DNA of 64,000 nucleotides from NCBI RefSeq assembly GCF_002234675.1, contig NC_019859.2, positions 1,704,240 through 1,768,239 of the forward strand, written 5' to 3'. This stretch comes from Oryzias latipes. Its lineage: Eukaryota > Chordata > Actinopteri > Beloniformes > Adrianichthyidae. The position numbers and the translations under genes were made by a program. Positions 61,901 to 64,000 of the stretch are shown here, piece after piece. The notes under the pieces are model-generated. The model saw only the letters and a program-made list of their open reading frames with translations. It was not told the origin of the DNA and ran no database searches. How positions within the stretch are numbered: the stretch's first letter is position 1; each line of letters starts with the position of its first letter.

Positions 61901-63407
61901 GACAGAAGTGGGAGGAGCAACGGCAGGAGGAGGGTAAACTTTAGTGAGCGGAGATCCTCCGGGTCTTCTCTGACCTCTGGAGGAAATATCTGCAGGAGCT
62001 CCGCCATCGTCAGATTCAGAAGCTAAAACCTCCTGAACGTTTCTAGTTTGTTTCTTTGAGGCTTTGAGTTGTTTTCTAGAAACTAAACGGTTTCCTCTGC
62101 AGGCGGCGGTTTGGTTCTCCAACCCTCACCGTCTTTAGGACTAAACGTTGGATGTTTTCCTGCAGCCAGCTGTCTGGAGGAACGCCTGGCGGATCTTCGC
62201 TTGGAGTCGGAGAGCGATTGGAGCCCCTCCCCCCGCTCGGAGGAGAGTGACAGCGTTTCAACGAGCGCCTTTGAATCTTACAGGAGAACCATGGTGAGCT
62301 TCCAGACGTTTCCTCCACGTCCCAGAATGAAGCCGCATCTCTAAGCGACGGTTCTGGTGCTGTTTTTCCCTCCAACAGACCCGAACCCGCAGCGAGGGCG
62401 ACCTCCGACCCAAACCCAAGTCCTGTAAGTCGGACATGCAGTTCAGTTCCTGAGACGCGTCACGCGGTTTCTTCACGTGTGCTCAATTCCTCCGTTTCAG
62501 TCATCCGACCCGTGAGGAACCAGCAGGCCTTCAAAAAGTCCGACCCGGTGGCAAAGTAAGTTCAGAACCAACTTTACAGATTTGGGTTTTATTTTTTTAC
62601 AAACGTCTCGAGGACCTGGAAATCGCACTATTAATCTCCACCACCTTATATGAACGTATGAAACCTGCACATTTATTCACATCCTAATATTTAGTGTTAT
62701 TAGGGTTCTGAGACCTTTATTGTGAAAATATGACACAAAAACACATTTTAAATTCCAAATTCTTGGAATATGGGTTTACTTTTTTTACTCCCTAAAAGGT
62801 AAACATTTGTGATGTCATGGATCAGAAATGTTTCAGTTAGGAGGAAGAATCTGACGATTCAAAGCAGACGTTTAACGTTTTCATGTCTCTGCAGGTATTT
62901 TGAGTACAAACAGCTCTGGGAGATGTTCAAACTTCCTGGAGAGAAGGACAGGAAAGCTCTTCGCTGGGAGATACGGGTAAGAAATGCTGCTTCACAAAAA
63001 AATAAAGACTACTTCCTGTGGAGCTTTTCAAAGTAAAAGACTTTTCCCTTCTCCAGGAGCGGCTTGCCTATCAGCCTCCACCTGTAAGTATTCTCAAGGT
63101 GCTTTCATGGGTCATACAGATGAGTTTTGAGGTTCCTGTGCAGGAAAATCCTCAGAAGAAGAAGACGGTTTTCTGTTTGGAACCGATTTGTTTATTTCTA
63201 ACATTTTCCACAGCAGTTTGTGCATGAAACAGGTTCCTCCACAAACTTCTCCCTCACCCCTCCTCTTCCTCGTTTCAGCCTAAACCTCGCAGAGTTTTTG
63301 TGCCCAACTCCTACGTCGTGCCGACGGAGAAGAAGCGCTCGGCGCTCCGCTGGGAGGTCAGGAACCAGCTGGCCAACCACCTCCAGCGGTTCAGCTCCCA
63401 GCCATGA
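58959..63407 (+). CDS. hyls1: HYLS1 (hydrolethalus syndrome protein 1), centriolar and ciliogenesis factor
   Basis: HYLS1 is a conserved centriole protein needed for cilia formation; a human missense change causes hydrolethalus syndrome (family knowledge). Exons with closed phases: 58959-59061, 59587-59691, 59763-59833, 59925-60148 (acceptor 3 bases earlier also fits), 60668-60726, 62166-62293, 62379-62424, 62501-62555, 62895-62976, 63057-63083, 63279-63407, giving 342 aa. A further 792-nt candidate exon (61142-61933) would make 606 aa. The N-terminal HYLS1 box is [17 protein letters not shown]...RLQEFKR. RRKVLR-like [20 protein letters not shown] matches the human mid-region, and the C-terminus [20 protein letters not shown] through [16 protein letters not shown] matches the most conserved block. 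A 5' non-coding exon ends near 58346. Confidence 0.93.
61142..61933 (+). CDS. hyls1: Candidate acidic cassette exon within hyls1
   Basis: It opens after the acceptor AATCCTCTTAG and closes at GGAGG|gtaaac. Its length is 792 nt (264 codons), and it enters and leaves in the same phase (1) as the junction between hyls1 exons 60726 and 62166, so it can be included or skipped without breaking frame. The encoded segment is open throughout, very rich in Glu, Asp, Ser and Arg (runs such as EDDDDGDDE and EEEEEIERM), with the patches [13 protein letters not shown] and LMTSGYGTW and a repeated NEERLE unit. No known domain is recognised. A separate gene or an exon moved from elsewhere is possible, but same strand, phase and splice sites favour hyls1. 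Confidence 0.6.
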
Positions 63408-63439
63408 GCCTCCAGCTGTCCCACAGTTTTTAGGATCTT

Positions 63440-63448
63440 TTTAATAAA
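63440..63448. terminator. Overlapping convergent poly(A) signals of hyls1 and mrpl4
   Basis: AATAAA on plus at 63443-63448 lies 36 bases after the hyls1 stop. ATTAAA on minus (opposite TTTAAT, 63440-63445) lies 45 bases after the mrpl4 stop. The two hexamers share three base pairs. Confidence 0.6.
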
Positions 63449-63489
63449 TTTTTACTGTTCATAAGATTCCCGTCTCCGGGTTTCGGGTC

Positions 63490-63969
63490 TCAGGGAAAGT
63501 CGCGGTAGGGCAGCTTGAACGGGTACAGCGGCGTGTAGCGCTGGTCGTGCCACAGCAGCTTGTCCTCCAGGAACTTGAGGGTCTCCAGCGTCAGAACGAC
63601 GGCTTCATGCTTCAGCATGCTGTGCACGTTCAGCCCTGAGAGTCACAGCAACACATCATCAGCAAACATCCAGATCATCCGGTGGGTGTCAGCGGGAGCC
63701 CCGCCCACTCACCGATGGCCGGGATGAGGTTCACCTTCTTCAGGTCGCTGGCGGCCTGCAGGATGTTTTCAGGGAACTCTTCAGCTCTGAAAGCAGCAGA
63801 GAAACCCGACATCAGCCCTGTTGAGGTGCCGCATCCGCAAACGCCATGACGATACTCACACGTCAACGATGAGGACCGACTCCCCCCAGTGCCGGCGCCG
63901 GATGAGGTCCAGCAGGTACTGAGAGTCTGGAGTGGGGATGTGGAGAGAGTCCACCACGTGAAGGTAGTC
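63490..63969 (-). CDS. mrpl4: Mitochondrial ribosomal protein uL4m (MRPL4), last three exons
   Basis: Component of the large mitochondrial ribosomal subunit. Minus-strand exons 63969-63860, 63786-63713 and 63635-63490 join in phase to 109 C-terminal residues: [91 protein letters not shown], ending LPYRDFP. The order and the [15 protein letters not shown] block are those of human MRPL4; the human protein has a longer tail after this point. The remainder of the gene lies right of the window; 63970-64000 is intron ending CCTGCAG on the minus strand. Confidence 0.93.
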
Positions 63970-64000
63970 CTGCAGGGACCAGAGGATGTTCGAGTCCTTT

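Overview
The window is a vertebrate, almost certainly teleost, genomic segment. Genes are split into many short exons with GT-AG junctions, introns are AT-rich with many simple repeats and fish-type LINE and DNA-transposon relics, and seven genes are recognised from their translated exons. I rebuilt exon chains by hand; reading phase closes across every junction used below.

Layout, left to right. (1) 1727-14372 (+): 22 exons giving the C-terminal two thirds of a myomesin, closest to M-protein/MYOM2 (three Fn3 domains, five Ig domains, then an unusual proline-rich tail). The 5' part lies outside the window. (2) 15517-20589 (+): fam83b, four coding exons, 825 aa. (3) 20590-26050: gene-free DNA holding an 18-bp GC-rich minisatellite, a dispersed repeat, a 17-bp array and a decayed 3-kb THAP/DDE + SWIM/YqaJ transposon of ISL2EU type. 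(4) 26053-28518 (-): lgsn (lengsin), four exons, 674 aa. (5) 28519-32900: gene-free, with an L2-like LINE fragment. (6) 32900-39210 (+): ptp4a1 (PRL-1), a CpG-rich promoter and 5' non-coding exon, then five coding exons for exactly 173 aa. (7) 41498-57486 (-): col9a1, 32 exons, 687 aa, short form with its own signal peptide and no NC4 domain. (8) 58959-63407 (+): hyls1, head-to-head with col9a1. (9) 63490-63969 (-): the last three exons of mrpl4, tail-to-tail with hyls1.

FAM83B, LGSN, PTP4A1 and COL9A1 all map to the human chromosome 6 pericentromeric region (6p12-6q13), so this block is an ancestral linkage group packed into about 45 kb. Myomesin, HYLS1 and MRPL4 lie elsewhere in human. The genes have unrelated jobs (sarcomere M-band, CK1/EGFR signalling, lens, phosphatase, cartilage collagen, centriole, mitoribosome), so I see linkage and not an operon-like system.

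The most interesting points are a 792-nt symmetric, phase-compatible, strongly acidic candidate exon inside hyls1; the absence of any room for NC4 exons at this col9a1 locus; overlapping opposite-strand poly(A) signals between hyls1 and mrpl4; and the SPTP-rich tail on the myomesin. I did not find a convincing new multi-gene system.
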